Assembly: GCF_014651055.1 (NCBI RefSeq)
Contig: NZ_BMWD01000003.1
Span: 161,553-225,552 of the forward strand
DNA length: 64,000 nucleotides
Source: Streptomyces fructofermentans
GTDB taxonomy: Bacteria > Actinomycetota > Actinomycetes > Streptomycetales > Streptomycetaceae
Reading direction: 5' to 3'
Shown here: piece after piece, positions 1 to 9,115 of the stretch
Layout: each line of letters starts with the position of its first letter
Position numbering within the stretch: position 1 is the stretch's first letter
The notes under the pieces: model-generated
Seen by the model: only the letters and a program-made list of their open reading frames with translations
Told to the model about the DNA's origin: nothing
Database searches by the model: none
Position numbers and translations under genes: made by a program

Positions 1-1132
1 CGGCCCCGGCGGCCTCGCGGCGGCGTACGCGCTGCGCGCCCGGGGGGTCCGGGCCGTCGTCCTCGAGAAGTCCGACCGGGTCGGGGCCTCCTGGCGGGGG
101 CACTACGACCGGCTGCACCTGCACACCACGCGGCGGCTCTCCGGGCTGCCCGGACTGCCGATGCCGCGCGCCTTCGGGCGCTGGGTCTCGCGCGACAACG
201 TGGTGCGGTACCTGGAGAAGTACGCCGAGCACCACGAGCTGGAGATCGTCACGGGTGTCGAGGTCTCCCGCGTGGAGCGCTCGGCCGACGGCGGCGGCTG
301 GCTGCTGCACGCCACCGGCGGCCGCGAGCTGGCCGGCAGCGCGGTCGTCGTCGCCACGGGGTACAACCACACCCCGCGCCTGCCGGAGTGGCCGGGCCGC
401 GAGGCGTACCGGGGCGAACTGCTGCACGCCGGCGAGTACCGCAACCCGGCCCCCTACGTCGGCCGGGACGTCCTCGTCGTCGGCGTCGGCAACACCGGCG
501 CCGAGATCGCCGTCGACCTCGTCGAGGGCGGGGCCGCGCGCGTACGGCTGTCGGTGCGGACCGCTCCGCACATCGTGCGGCGTTCGACGGCCGGCTGGGC
601 GGCGCAGTTCACCGGCATCGCCTGCCGCCGACTGCCGGTCGGGCTCGTCGACCGGATGGCCCGCCCGCTGGCCAGGATCAGCGTGCCGGACCTGTCGGCC
701 CAGGGGCTGCCCCGGCCGGCCACCGGCCTCTACTCGCGGGTGACCGAGGGAGCCATCCCCGTGCAGGACGTCGGACTCGTCGACGCCGTCCGCAAGGGAC
801 GGGTCGAGATCGTGTCCGCCGTCGACGGCTTCGAGGACGGCAAGGTCGCCCTCGCGAACGGCGACCGCGTGGACCCCGACGCCGTGATCGCCGCGACCGG
901 TTACCGGCGCGCGCTGGAGGACGTCGTGGGCCACCTCGGAGTCCTGGACGGCCGCGGACGCCCGGTCGTGCACGGCGCCCGCACCCCGAAGGACGCCCCG
1001 GGCCTGTACTTCACCGGTTTCACCAACCCCATCAGCGGCATGTTCCGCGAACTGGCCCTCGACGCCGAGAAGATAGCGAAGGCCGTGGCACGCGACGCGG
1101 ACCGCAGGCTCCCGTCCCGCCTGCCGCGCTGA
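1..1132 (+). CDS. flavin-containing monooxygenase, 5' end cut by window
   Basis: FAD/NADPH-dependent monooxygenase, probably of the FMO or Baeyer-Villiger class, oxygenating a ketone or soft nucleophile in the cytoplasm. The frame is open from base 2. The first visible residues are the end of the FAD Rossmann motif (GPGGLAAAYAL), so only about 10-20 N-terminal residues are missing. The second dinucleotide motif, GVGNTGAEIAVDL, lies at about 480-520, and ATGYRR near 890 fits the conserved ATG motif of these enzymes. An internal ATG at 161 is not the start. It precedes the CoA-ligase operon and probably belongs to the same catabolic island. Its substrate cannot be read from the sequence. Confidence 0.85.
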   Translation, partial: GPGGLAAAYALRARGVRAVVLEKSDRVGASWRGHYDRLHLHTTRRLSGLPGLPMPRAFGRWVSRDNVVRYLEKYAEHHELEIVTGVEVSRVERSADGGGWLLHATGGRELAGSAVVVATGYNHTPRLPEWPGREAYRGELLHAGEYRNPAPYVGRDVLVVGVGNTGAEIAVDLVEGGAARVRLSVRTAPHIVRRSTAGWAAQFTGIACRRLPVGLVDRMARPLARISVPDLSAQGLPRPATGLYSRVTEGAIPVQDVGLVDAVRKGRVEIVSAVDGFEDGKVALANGDRVDPDAVIAATGYRRALEDVVGHLGVLDGRGRPVVHGARTPKDAPGLYFTGFTNPISGMFRELALDAEKIAKAVARDADRRLPSRLPR

Positions 1133-1387
1133 CCGGACCCGCACCCGCACGCACAGGCGCGACGGACCGGCCGCGCACATCCGGCCGGTCCCCTGCGCGC
1201 CCCCGACCCCACGCCCCCGGCACGCGCCCGCACGAGAATCGGGCCGTACGGCACCGCACGTCCCGGTACGGCGACGGGGCGCACCGGGCCGCCGGTGGAC
1301 GGGCGGCCCCGTCCGGGCGTTCCCCTGGGCGCCGCCGCGGGTACCACTCCTGTGCCCGCCCCGAGTTCTTTGCGTGCACACCAGTTC
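1133..1387. other. intergenic region without a gene
   Basis: GC-rich spacer between the monooxygenase stop and the operator pair ahead of the CoA ligase. I see no convincing small ORF or terminator hairpin. The last 70 bases become less GC-rich, as expected for a promoter. Confidence 0.6.
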
Positions 1388-1426
1388 CTGACGCGGCGTC
1401 AGTTCAGTAATCTGACAGTGCGTCAG
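1388..1426. promoter_or_regulatory. tandem pair of CTGACG-N3-CGTCAG operators
   Basis: Two palindromes, CTGACGCGGCGTCAG (1388-1402) and CTGACAGTGCGTCAG (1412-1426), lie 24 bp centre to centre, 32 bases ahead of the ATG at 1459. The same palindrome recurs at four other places in the island (5685, 13930, 20029, 20107). Size and symmetry fit a TetR-family operator. The regulator itself is inferred and is not among the neighbouring genes. Confidence 0.75.
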
Positions 1427-1458
1427 TTATTGGCAGCCAATCAGGAGCGGGCGGACCG

Positions 1459-3684
1459 ATGCTTGGATCAACCCACGGCACCCTCACCACCGACTCCCGC
1501 CGGGCCCGCGTCATCGCCTGCGGTGAGCAACCGGCTCCTGCCGTGCACGGCAGGCCCGCCGAAGCCGACGACCTCGACGTCAGCGGGCGGCCGCTGTACG
1601 CCACCGTCCCCGATCTGGACCGCTTCTTCCGCCCCGAATCGGTGGCCGTCGTCGGCGCCTCGGACGCCGAGGGACGGCCCAACACCGGCATCACCCGGCA
1701 GTTGCTCGCCTGGGCCGAACGCGTGGGCGCCCGCATCCATCCGGTGCACCCGACCAGGGAGGCCGTCTTCGGCATCCCCTGCGTCGCCTCCGTGGCCGAC
1801 CTCCCCGAGCAGGTCGACCTGGCCGTGCTGCTGGTCGCCGACCCGCTGCCCGTGGTCGAGGAACTCGCCGAGTCCAAGGTGAGGTTCGCGGTGGCGTTCG
1901 CCTCGGGGTTCGCCGAGACGGGGGTGCGGGGGGCCGCCGCGCAGGCCCGGCTCGCCGCCGCGGTGGAGCGCTCGGGGCTGCGGCTGCTGGGGCCGAACAC
2001 GAACCTGAACGCCTTCGAGGAGTTCCGCGAGGACCTGCCGGGCCCGGCCATCGCCCTGATCACCCAGTCCGGCCACCAGGGCCGGCCGGTCTTCACCATG
2101 CAGGAACTGGGCGTACGCCTCTCGCACTGGGCCCCCACCGGCAACGAGGCCGACCTGGAGACCGCCGACTTCATCTCCTACTTCGCCGAGCGGCCCGAGG
2201 TCGGTGCCATCGCCTGCTACGTGGAAGGGCTGAAGGACGGCCGGTCCTTCCTGCTCGCGGCGGACCGGGCCGCCCGGCGCGGGGTGCCGGTCGTCGCCGT
2301 CAAGGTCGGCCGCACGGAGACCGGCGCCCGGACGGCCGCCTCCCACACGGGCAAGCTCACCGGGGCCGACGCGGTCGTGGACGCGGCGATGCGGCAGTAC
2401 GGCGTGATCCGCGTCGACGGACTCGACGAACTCCAGGACACGGCGGCCCTGCTGGCCCGGGCGCGGCCCCCCGCCGCGGACGGTGTCGTCGTCTACTCGA
2501 TCTCCGGCGGCACGGGCGCGCACTTCTCGGACCTCGCGACCGAGGCCGGGCTGCGGCTGCCCCGGCTGTCGGACGCCAAGCAGGCCGAACTGCACCAGTG
2601 GATACCGGAGTACCTGGACGTCGCCAACCCCGTCGACAACGGCGGCCACCCGGTCGGCGACTGGCGCGGGCGCAGGATCATCGACGCGATCCTCGCGGAC
2701 CCCTCGGTCGGCGTGCTGATCTGCCCCATCACGGGCCCCTTCCCGCCGATGAGCGACCGGCTGGCGCAGGACCTGGTGGACGCGGCGGAGCGGACGGACA
2801 AACTGGTGTGCGTGGTCTGGGGGTCGCCGCTCGGCACGGAGTCCGCGTACCGCGACACCCTGCTCGGCTCCTCGCGGGTCGCCACGTTCCGCACCTTCGC
2901 GAACTGCATCACGGCGGTGCGCGCCCACCTGGACCACGCCCGGTTCACCGCCGGCTACCGCTCCCCCTTCGACGAGGCGCCGCGCACGGCCTCGCCGTCC
3001 TACCGCAAGGCCGAGGCCCTGATGCGGCCGGGCAGGCAGCTCAGCGAGCACGCGGCGAAGCAACTGCTGCGCGCGTACGGGATCCGGGTGCCGCGCGAGC
3101 AGTTGGTGACCAGCGCGGCGGCGTCCGTCCGCGCGGCGGGACTCGTCGGCTACCCCGTCGTGATGAAGGCCTCCGGCGCGCAGCTCGCCCACAAGACGGA
3201 ACTCGGCCTGGTGAGGGTCGGCCTCACCTCCGCCAGCCAGGTCAGGGACACCTACCGGGAGTTGACCGACATCGCCCGCTACGAGGACGTGCGGCTGGAC
3301 GGCGTCCTGGTGTGCCAGATGGTCGAGCCCGGCGTCGAGATGGTCGTGGGCGTCACGCACGACGCGCTGTTCGGACCCACCGTGACGGTCGGCCTGGGCG
3401 GAGTCCTCGTCGAGGTGCTGCGGGACACGGCCGTACGGGTGCCCCCGTTCGGCGAGGACCAGGCGCGCGGCATGCTCGACGAACTGCGCGGGCGCGCCCT
3501 CCTCGACGGTGTGCGCCGCCGGCCCCCGGCCGACCTGGACGCCCTCGTGGAGGTCGTGCTCCGGGTGCAGCGCATGGCCCTCGAACTCGACGGCGAACTC
3601 GCCGAGCTGGACATCAACCCGCTGATGGTGCTCCCCCGGGGTCAGGGGGCGGTCGCCCTGGACGCCCTGGCGGTGTGCCGCTGA
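1459..3684 (+). CDS. acyl-CoA synthetase (ADP-forming type)
   Basis: Single-chain NDP-forming acyl-CoA synthetase of 741 aa that activates a carboxylic acid to its CoA thioester through a phosphohistidine. A CoA-binding domain starts near residue 50 (FFRPESVAVVGAS). The succinyl-CoA-ligase-like part follows, with the phosphohistidine motif SHTGKLTGAD at about 295-304. A C-terminal ATP-grasp domain (about 515-735) carries YPVVMKASG and AHKTELGLV. Two CTGACG-type operators stand just upstream, and a crotonase gene follows 122 bases later. The acid substrate is unknown. It could also be annotated acetate-CoA ligase, but the catabolic context argues for a larger acid. Confidence 0.85.
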   Translation: MLGSTHGTLTTDSRRARVIACGEQPAPAVHGRPAEADDLDVSGRPLYATVPDLDRFFRPESVAVVGASDAEGRPNTGITRQLLAWAERVGARIHPVHPTREAVFGIPCVASVADLPEQVDLAVLLVADPLPVVEELAESKVRFAVAFASGFAETGVRGAAAQARLAAAVERSGLRLLGPNTNLNAFEEFREDLPGPAIALITQSGHQGRPVFTMQELGVRLSHWAPTGNEADLETADFISYFAERPEVGAIACYVEGLKDGRSFLLAADRAARRGVPVVAVKVGRTETGARTAASHTGKLTGADAVVDAAMRQYGVIRVDGLDELQDTAALLARARPPAADGVVVYSISGGTGAHFSDLATEAGLRLPRLSDAKQAELHQWIPEYLDVANPVDNGGHPVGDWRGRRIIDAILADPSVGVLICPITGPFPPMSDRLAQDLVDAAERTDKLVCVVWGSPLGTESAYRDTLLGSSRVATFRTFANCITAVRAHLDHARFTAGYRSPFDEAPRTASPSYRKAEALMRPGRQLSEHAAKQLLRAYGIRVPREQLVTSAAASVRAAGLVGYPVVMKASGAQLAHKTELGLVRVGLTSASQVRDTYRELTDIARYEDVRLDGVLVCQMVEPGVEMVVGVTHDALFGPTVTVGLGGVLVEVLRDTAVRVPPFGEDQARGMLDELRGRALLDGVRRRPPADLDALVEVVLRVQRMALELDGELAELDINPLMVLPRGQGAVALDALAVCR

Positions 3685-3806
3685 CCCGCGTGTGCCGTCC
3701 GGCGGCGGGGCGGGGTCCGACCCGCGCGACCCGCCTCCGGGCGCCCGGGCCCGAACGCCTCCCGCGCCCCGAGGGCGCGGCCGACCGCACGAAACGGAGC
3801 CCTCCC

Positions 3807-4613
3807 GTGCCCGACACCCCGGACCCGCAGCCCCCGGTGCTCCACACCGTGGACGGCAACGTCTCCTGGATCACCCTGAACCGCCCCGAGGCCATGAACG
3901 CGCTGACTCCGGGCCAGCGGGACCACCTGATCGAACTCTTCGACGCGGCCTCCGCCGACCACGGCGTGCGTGCCGTCGTGCTCACGGCGACGGGACGCGG
4001 CTTCTGCGCCGGCGCGGACCTGCGGGGCGGCCCGGAAGCGGGCGAGCGCGTCGCCGGGGACGTCGCCCGGCTCGTCCGCCTCGGCGCACAGCGCCTGATC
4101 ACCGCCGTCCTCGACTGCGAGAAGCCGGTGGTCGCCGCCGTCAACGGCACGGCGGCGGGCATCGGCGCCCATCTCGCGTACGCCTGCGACCTGGTCCTCG
4201 CGGCAGACTCGGCGAGGTTCATCGAGGTGTTCGTCCGCCGGGGGCTGGTCCCGGACGGCGGAGGCGCCTATCTGCTGCCCCGGCTGGTCGGTCCGCGGCG
4301 GGCGAAGGAGCTGATGTTCTTCGGCGACGCGCTGACCGCCGCGGACGCGGAACGCCTGGGGCTCGTCAACCGCGTCGTACCGGACGACGAGTTGGAGAAG
4401 ACGGCCCGCTCCTGGGCCGAGCGTCTCGCCGCCGGCCCGACCCGTTCCCTCGCCCTCACCAAGCAGCTCGTGAACGCGTCCCTGGACACCGACCGCGCCA
4501 CCGCCCTGGCCGCCGAGGCCGCCGCGCAGGAGATCACCATGACGACGGCGGACGCGCGGGACGGGGTGCGGGCCTTCGTCGAACGCCGGGCACCCGGATT
4601 CCACGGCCGCTGA
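3807..4613 (+). CDS. crotonase-fold protein, PaaG-like isomerase/hydratase
   Basis: 268-aa crotonase. The GTG at 3807 is preceded by GGAG; the frame upstream is open but non-coding. Oxyanion-hole segments are GRGFCAGADL (64-72) and NGTAAGIGAH (113-122). Both catalytic glutamates of enoyl-CoA hydratase are replaced (His122 and Phe142 at those places). An aspartate is present in VPDGGG (Asp150), the position used by PaaG/ECI-type isomerases. A double-bond isomerase or ring-opening role in beta-oxidation is therefore more likely than simple hydration. Probably cotranscribed with the ADP-forming CoA ligase and so under the tandem operator. Confidence 0.8.
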   Translation: MPDTPDPQPPVLHTVDGNVSWITLNRPEAMNALTPGQRDHLIELFDAASADHGVRAVVLTATGRGFCAGADLRGGPEAGERVAGDVARLVRLGAQRLITAVLDCEKPVVAAVNGTAAGIGAHLAYACDLVLAADSARFIEVFVRRGLVPDGGGAYLLPRLVGPRRAKELMFFGDALTAADAERLGLVNRVVPDDELEKTARSWAERLAAGPTRSLALTKQLVNASLDTDRATALAAEAAAQEITMTTADARDGVRAFVERRAPGFHGR

Positions 4614-4640
4614 ACCGCGCTCCCGGCGGGTCCGGCCGGC

Positions 4641-5633
4641 TCAGCGCCGGGTCAGCGTCCGCAGGTCCCCCGCGTCGGGGTCGCCGAACAGGACGAACAG
4701 TTCGGGACTCCCCCGCGTGCCGCCGATCGTCCAGAACGTGTCGTCGCCGCACGGCCCCGCGGGTTCGAGGAGGACCCCGTCCCGTTCCTCGGGACCCTCT
4801 ACCAGGTACGAGTCGTACTCGCCGTCGCGGTCCAGGCGCCAGGTCCCCTCGCCGTCGCACCGCACGAAGTCGCGCCCGGGGGACTCCGCCCCGGTCTGCG
4901 AAGGAAGGTTCTCGAACCGCGCCCGGCCGTCCGCGCCCAGGCGCAGCACGGCCCCGCCCCCGCCCCGCCACTCGGCCGTGAGCCGGTGCTCGGACAGGGT
5001 GGGCGGCTCGTACATCCGGAGGACCCCGGTGGCGTACCCCGCCCAGGTGACGGGGACCGCGAGGACGGCCGCGGCGAGGGTGACGAGCGGCGAGCGGAAC
5101 CAGACGCCCCAGGCGCTCAGGGCCCGCCCGGGTGTCGGCGCGCGCCTGCGGACGTGGACCACTCCGAGCGCGGCCAGGGCGGCCGAGCACCCGAGCAGCA
5201 GCACCCACACCGGGTGGGGAACACCGGTGACCGCCGCCGCCGGAACCGCCCAGAACGCGCCGAGGCCCATGACCGGCAGGAGCCGCCACAGCCACTCGGG
5301 CCCGCGGAACCGCCGGGCGAGGAAGTGTCCCGCGCCGACCGCGGGCAGGGTGTGCGCGACGGCCTGGACCAGTCCCAGGAAGGCGAAGACGGGGGGCGAG
5401 AAGACCATCACGCACAAGTAGCCGAGGGCGGCGAGCCCGCCGCCGTAGCCGATCCCGTACGAGTCGCCGCTGTCGGAAACCACCGACAGGAGGACGTACG
5501 TGACGACGGGCAGCTGCGCCGCTCCGACGGCGGCGGCCGCGTTGACGTCGGCCCCGCTCCACCCGGCACCGCCCCGCGGGCGTCCCTCCGTGCCCACCGG
5601 TCCCGTGTCCACCCACCCCATGGCCCGCAACAT
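4641..5633 (-). CDS. predicted multi-pass membrane protein
   Basis: About 330 aa, no recognised family. There are roughly five to six hydrophobic segments in the N-terminal two thirds (for example LPVVTYVLLSVV, LGYLCVMVFSPPVFAFLG, VWVLLLGCSAALAALGVV, LVTLAAAVLAVPVTWAG). A soluble C-terminal domain of about 110 residues follows (LTAEWRGGGGAVLRLGADG to LRTLTRR) that looks beta-rich and may be extracytoplasmic. The frame is open further upstream, through the operator at 5685-5699, but only by using a TTG. ATG codons at 5633 or 5621 are more plausible starts, although neither has a clear ribosome site. Divergent from the flavin reductase and may share its operator. Confidence 0.6.
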   Translation of the reverse strand: MLRAMGWVDTGPVGTEGRPRGGAGWSGADVNAAAAVGAAQLPVVTYVLLSVVSDSGDSYGIGYGGGLAALGYLCVMVFSPPVFAFLGLVQAVAHTLPAVGAGHFLARRFRGPEWLWRLLPVMGLGAFWAVPAAAVTGVPHPVWVLLLGCSAALAALGVVHVRRRAPTPGRALSAWGVWFRSPLVTLAAAVLAVPVTWAGYATGVLRMYEPPTLSEHRLTAEWRGGGGAVLRLGADGRARFENLPSQTGAESPGRDFVRCDGEGTWRLDRDGEYDSYLVEGPEERDGVLLEPAGPCGDDTFWTIGGTRGSPELFVLFGDPDAGDLRTLTRR

Positions 5634-5684
5634 ACTCCGGGGCCCGCGGGGCCTTCGAAGCAGGTCCCGGCCACCCCTTCCCAT

Positions 5685-5699
5685 CTGACGACCCGTCAG
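5685..5699. promoter_or_regulatory. CTGACG-type operator, divergent promoter
   Basis: CTGACGACCCGTCAG, a perfect 6-bp inverted repeat around 3 bp, 16 bases ahead of the ATG of the flavin reductase and upstream of the divergent membrane-protein gene. It is the same site as those before the two CoA ligases, the SDR/cyclase pair and the amidohydrolase. Confidence 0.75.
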
Positions 5700-5715
5700 C
5701 TTCAATGGCGGTGTG

Positions 5716-6360
5716 ATGGGACACGCAGGGATGGCCGCCGCGGCCGTCCGCTACCTGAGGTCGGCCGGGGCCCCGGAAGCCGGGGGCACCGTCGAACCGC
5801 TGCCGCGCCCGGACCTGCGGGCGGTGGGCGACGACGAACGCGCCCCGGTCGACCCGCTCGAGTTCCGGCGCGTCCTCGGGCACTTCGCGACGGGCGTGAC
5901 GGTCGTGACGGCCCCCGCGGTGGAATCCGGGAACGCCCGTGACGGCGGCACGTTCCCCGCCGGACCCGCGGGTTTCGCCTGCCAGTCCTTCTGCTCCCTG
6001 TCCCTCGATCCGCCGCTGATCGCGTTCATGGTCGCCCGTACGTCCACCACCTGGCCGCGCATCGCCCGCGCCGGCGTCTTCTGCGTGAACGTCCTGGGCG
6101 CGCACCAGGGGGACCTGTGCCGGGGGTTCGCGGTCAGCGGTTCGGACAAGTTCGCCGGCGTCGCCCACGAACCGTCCCCCGTCTCCGGCTCACCGCGGCT
6201 CGCGGGGGCCACCGCCTGGATCGACTGCGCGATCCACGCCGTCCACACGGGCGGCGACCATCTGATCGTGGTGGGCCGGGTGGAGGCCTTCGGCGCCTCC
6301 GGCGGCGACGACGCGCCCCTGCTGTTCCACCGGGGGCGGTTCGGCCGCTTCACGGGCTGA
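5716..6360 (+). CDS. flavin reductase domain protein
   Basis: About 214 aa. NAD(P)H:flavin reductase of the HpaC/HsaB-like split-barrel family, supplying reduced FMN/FAD to a flavin-dependent monooxygenase. The signature FRRVLGHFATGVTVVTA starts near residue 50; FACQSFCSLSLDPPLIAF and WPRIARAGVFCVNVL follow. The GRFGRFTG end is typical. Candidate starts are GTG 5713, ATG 5716 and ATG 5731; the family domain begins well after all of them. The operator directly upstream ties it to the island. The oxygenase it serves may be outside the window, because the FMO at the left edge normally reduces its own flavin. Confidence 0.8.
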   Translation: MGHAGMAAAAVRYLRSAGAPEAGGTVEPLPRPDLRAVGDDERAPVDPLEFRRVLGHFATGVTVVTAPAVESGNARDGGTFPAGPAGFACQSFCSLSLDPPLIAFMVARTSTTWPRIARAGVFCVNVLGAHQGDLCRGFAVSGSDKFAGVAHEPSPVSGSPRLAGATAWIDCAIHAVHTGGDHLIVVGRVEAFGASGGDDAPLLFHRGRFGRFTG

Positions 6361-6374
6361 CCGCCGGCCGCGAG

Positions 6375-6396
6375 GACACCCGGCCGCGCGGGTGTC
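6375..6396. terminator. hairpin after flavin reductase
   Basis: Perfect 8-bp stem (GACACCCG / CGGGTGTC) with a 6-nt loop, 14 bases after the flavin reductase stop. There is no U-tract, which is common in Streptomyces. Confidence 0.55.
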
Positions 6397-6539
6397 GGCC
6401 GGTCCGTGGAGCGGCCGGGCACCGGCCGCCCCCATCAACGGGACCCCACGTCCGTACCAGGGAAGGGCCGCCCCCGGAAACGACGGTTCCCCCTGCCGGC
6501 CGGGCCCGTTCGACGGGCGGCCCGCCCGTCGGGATCGGG

Positions 6540-7988
6540 TCAGGCCGCGGTCGGCACGTTTCGCGGCACGGGGCGCCGCCGGATCACCAGCGCCATCAGC
6601 GCCGCCGCGGCGCACAGCGCGCCGGACGCGTACCACATCACGTCGTACGAGCCGAAGGCGTCGCGTGCGACGCCGCCGAGGAAGGCCACCAGGGCCGCGC
6701 CGATCTGGTGCGAGGCGAGGACCCAGCCGAAGACGATGGCGCTGTCCTCGCCGTACTGCTCCCGGCACAGCGCCAGCGTGGGCGGGACCGTGGCCACCCA
6801 GTCGAGGCCGTAGAAGACGATGAAGAAGATCATCGGCGGGCGTACGTCGGGCGCGAGCAGCATCGGCAGGAACAGCAGCGAGACCCCGCGCAGGGCGTAG
6901 TACACGGCGAGCAGCCGGCGCGCCTCGAAGCGGTCCGTGAACCAGCCCGAGGCGATCGTGCCGACGACGTCGAAGACCCCGATGACCGCGAGGAGCGAGG
7001 CGGCCGCCGTGATCGGCATGCCGTGGTCGTGGGCGGCCGGCACGAAGTGGGTCTGGATCAGGCCGTTCGTGGAGGCCCCGCAGATCGCGAACGTGCCGGC
7101 CAGCAGCCAGAACGGGCCGGTACGGGCCGCCGACAGCAGCACCTTCACCGCCCGGCGCGCGGCACCGGGAACGGGCGCCGGCTTCTCGACGAACTCGGCG
7201 GACCCGTAGGGCTTCAGGCCCACGTCCGCAGGGTGGTCGCGCAGCAGCAGCCAGACGAACGGGACGACGGCCAGCGCGGCGAGGGAGACCGTCACCGCGG
7301 CCGGACGCCAGTCGTGCTCGGAGACGATCCAGGAGAGCAGGGGCAGGAAGACGAGCTGGCCGGAGGCCGAGGCCGCCGTGAGGATGCCCGTGACCAGGCC
7401 GCGCCGCTCGGTGAACCAGCGGTTGGTGACGGTCGCGGCGAACGCCAGCGCCATCGAGCCGGAACCGAGGCCGACCAGCAGCCCCCAGCAGAGCAGGAGC
7501 TGCCACGCGGACGTCATCCACACCGTCGCGCCCGCGCCGAGCGAGATCACCACCAGGGCCAGCGCGACGACCCGGCGGATGCCGAACCGGTCCATCAGCG
7601 CGGCGGCGAACGGTGCCGTGAGCCCGTACAGCGCGAGGTTGACCGAGACGGCGAGGCCGATCGTGCCCCGCGACCAGTCGAACTCCTCGTGCAGCGGGTC
7701 GATCAGCAGACCCGGCAGGGAGCGGAAGGCCGCGGCTCCGACGATCGTCACGAAGGTCACGGCCGCCACGAACCAGGCCCGGTGCACTCGGACACGGCGC
7801 CGCCCGGCCTGCGGCTCCCGGACGTCCTGCGGCTCCCGGACGTCCTCCGGCTCCCGGACGTCCTGCGGCTCCCGCGCGCTGCTCGCGTCCCGGACGGCTC
7901 CCGGGGCCTCCGCAGCCTCCGCGTCCGGCACGGTCCCCGGGTCCTGTGCGGCTCCCGCGTCGGACGCGGCGTGGTTTGTCTGTGTCAC
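6540..7988 (-). CDS. MFS transporter with repetitive N-terminal tail
   Basis: 482-aa major facilitator of the OFA/monocarboxylate type with twelve predicted membrane segments in the inner membrane. The GTG at 7988 is preceded by GGAAG. The first about 65 residues are a disordered acidic tail with 6-residue repeats (REPQDV, REPEDV, REPQDV) encoded by an 18-bp tandem repeat. The core starts near HRAWFVAAVTFV. The loop MDRFGIRRVVALALV matches the MFS A-motif region. It has no CTGACG operator and faces a GlxA-like regulator across a 71-bp gap, so that regulator may control it. A solute related to the island's substrate is possible but unproven. Confidence 0.8.
   Translation of the reverse strand: MTQTNHAASDAGAAQDPGTVPDAEAAEAPGAVRDASSAREPQDVREPEDVREPQDVREPQAGRRRVRVHRAWFVAAVTFVTIVGAAAFRSLPGLLIDPLHEEFDWSRGTIGLAVSVNLALYGLTAPFAAALMDRFGIRRVVALALVVISLGAGATVWMTSAWQLLLCWGLLVGLGSGSMALAFAATVTNRWFTERRGLVTGILTAASASGQLVFLPLLSWIVSEHDWRPAAVTVSLAALAVVPFVWLLLRDHPADVGLKPYGSAEFVEKPAPVPGAARRAVKVLLSAARTGPFWLLAGTFAICGASTNGLIQTHFVPAAHDHGMPITAAASLLAVIGVFDVVGTIASGWFTDRFEARRLLAVYYALRGVSLLFLPMLLAPDVRPPMIFFIVFYGLDWVATVPPTLALCREQYGEDSAIVFGWVLASHQIGAALVAFLGGVARDAFGSYDVMWYASGALCAAAALMALVIRRRPVPRNVPTAA
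7811..7872. repeat. 18-bp tandem repeat inside MFS gene
   Basis: Three full 18-bp copies (7811-7828, 7829-7846, 7847-7864) plus part of a fourth. The unit begins GCGGCTCCCGG and encodes a repeated REP[QE]DV on the minus strand. The copies differ by single bases, so copy number could vary by slippage without shifting the frame. Confidence 0.9.
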
Positions 7989-8047
7989 GTCATAGAGCTT
8001 CCGGCCTGCGACGCTCCGGAACGAGTGGCCAGCAGGACAGCATTCGC

Positions 8048-8053
8048 TAGGAT
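8048..8053 (+). promoter_or_regulatory. -10 element, probable leaderless start
   Basis: TAGGAT ends 6 bases before the ATG at 8060 and there is no ribosome-binding site between them. This is the geometry of a leaderless Streptomyces transcript beginning at or next to the start codon. Confidence 0.5.
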
Positions 8054-8059
8054 CGGGCC

Positions 8060-9115
8060 ATGGCCTCGAACGCACCGTCCCGCGGACACCGCGTCGTCGT
8101 ACTCGCCCTGGACGGAATCCTCCCCTTCGAGCTGGGCATCCCGCAGCGCATCTTCGGCCTGGCCCGCGACTCCGAGGGCCGCAGGCTGTACGAGGTGGTC
8201 ACCTGCTCGATCCGGCCACCGGGCCCGGTGGCCACGGACGCCGACTTCGCCGTGCTCGTCGCGAACGGCCCGGAGGCACTGGCGACCGCCGACACGGTCG
8301 TCGTCCCGGCCTCGTACGAACTCGGCCCCGTCCACGACGAGGGCGTGCTCACCGACGAACTGGCCGCCGCGCTCGCCCACATCAGGCCCGGCACCCGGCT
8401 CGTCGCCATCTGCACGGGCGGCTACGTGCTCGCCGCCGCGGGTCGCCTCGACGGCCGTCCGGCCACCACGCACTGGGCCTCCGCCGAGCACTTCCAGCGG
8501 CTCTTCCCCAAGGTGCGGGTCGACGCGGACGTACTGTTCGTGGACGACGGCGACCTCCTCACCTCGGCCGGTGTCGCCGCCGGCATCGACCTGTGCCTGC
8601 ACATCGTGCGGCGCGACCACGGCACCGCCGTCGCGAACGACGTGGCCCGGCGCACCGTCGTGCCCCCGCACCGCGACGGCGGCCAGGCGCAGTACATCCA
8701 CCGTCCGGTCCCCGAGCCCCGGGCGGCCACCACGACGGCCGCCCGCGCCTGGGCACTGGGCCGGCTGCACGAGCCGATCCAGCTGCGGGACATGGCCGAG
8801 CAGGAGTCGATGTCGGTCCGCACCTTCACCCGGCGCTTCCGCGAGGAGGCCGGCGTCAGCCCCGGTCAGTGGATCACCCAGCAGCGCGTCGAACGCGCCC
8901 GCCACCTCCTGGAGTCCACCGGCTCCTCCATCGACCAGGTCGCCCGGGACTCGGGCTTCGGCACGGCCCAGTCGATGCGCCAGCATCTGCAGGCGGCACT
9001 CGGGGTCACGCCGAGCGCGTACCGCCGGACGTTCCGCTCGGACGGCATCGGATCGGACGGCATCGGATCGGACGGCGCCGGAGCGGACGGCGTCCGGTCA
9101 GCCGTCGACCGCTGA
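8060..9115 (+). CDS. GlxA family transcriptional regulator (DJ-1/PfpI + AraC)
   Basis: 351 aa. An N-terminal DJ-1/PfpI-like domain (about 10-185) has the cysteine elbow VAICTGGYVLAAAG. A C-terminal AraC helix-turn-helix pair (about 225-320) contains RTFTRRFREEAGVSPGQW and GFGTAQSMRQHL. The protein is a cytoplasmic DNA-binding activator or repressor whose amidotransferase-like domain probably senses a small ligand. The tail after about residue 320 is low complexity, built from short DGIGS-type repeats. It is divergent from one MFS gene and overlaps the end of another by 18 bp. The start lacks a ribosome site but has a -10 element at leaderless distance. Confidence 0.85.
   Translation: MASNAPSRGHRVVVLALDGILPFELGIPQRIFGLARDSEGRRLYEVVTCSIRPPGPVATDADFAVLVANGPEALATADTVVVPASYELGPVHDEGVLTDELAAALAHIRPGTRLVAICTGGYVLAAAGRLDGRPATTHWASAEHFQRLFPKVRVDADVLFVDDGDLLTSAGVAAGIDLCLHIVRRDHGTAVANDVARRTVVPPHRDGGQAQYIHRPVPEPRAATTTAARAWALGRLHEPIQLRDMAEQESMSVRTFTRRFREEAGVSPGQWITQQRVERARHLLESTGSSIDQVARDSGFGTAQSMRQHLQAALGVTPSAYRRTFRSDGIGSDGIGSDGAGADGVRSAVDR

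Noticed and set aside
5634..5705. N-terminal extension of the leftward membrane protein to a TTG at 5705
   Set aside because: It would run through the CTGACG operator and lacks a ribosome site.
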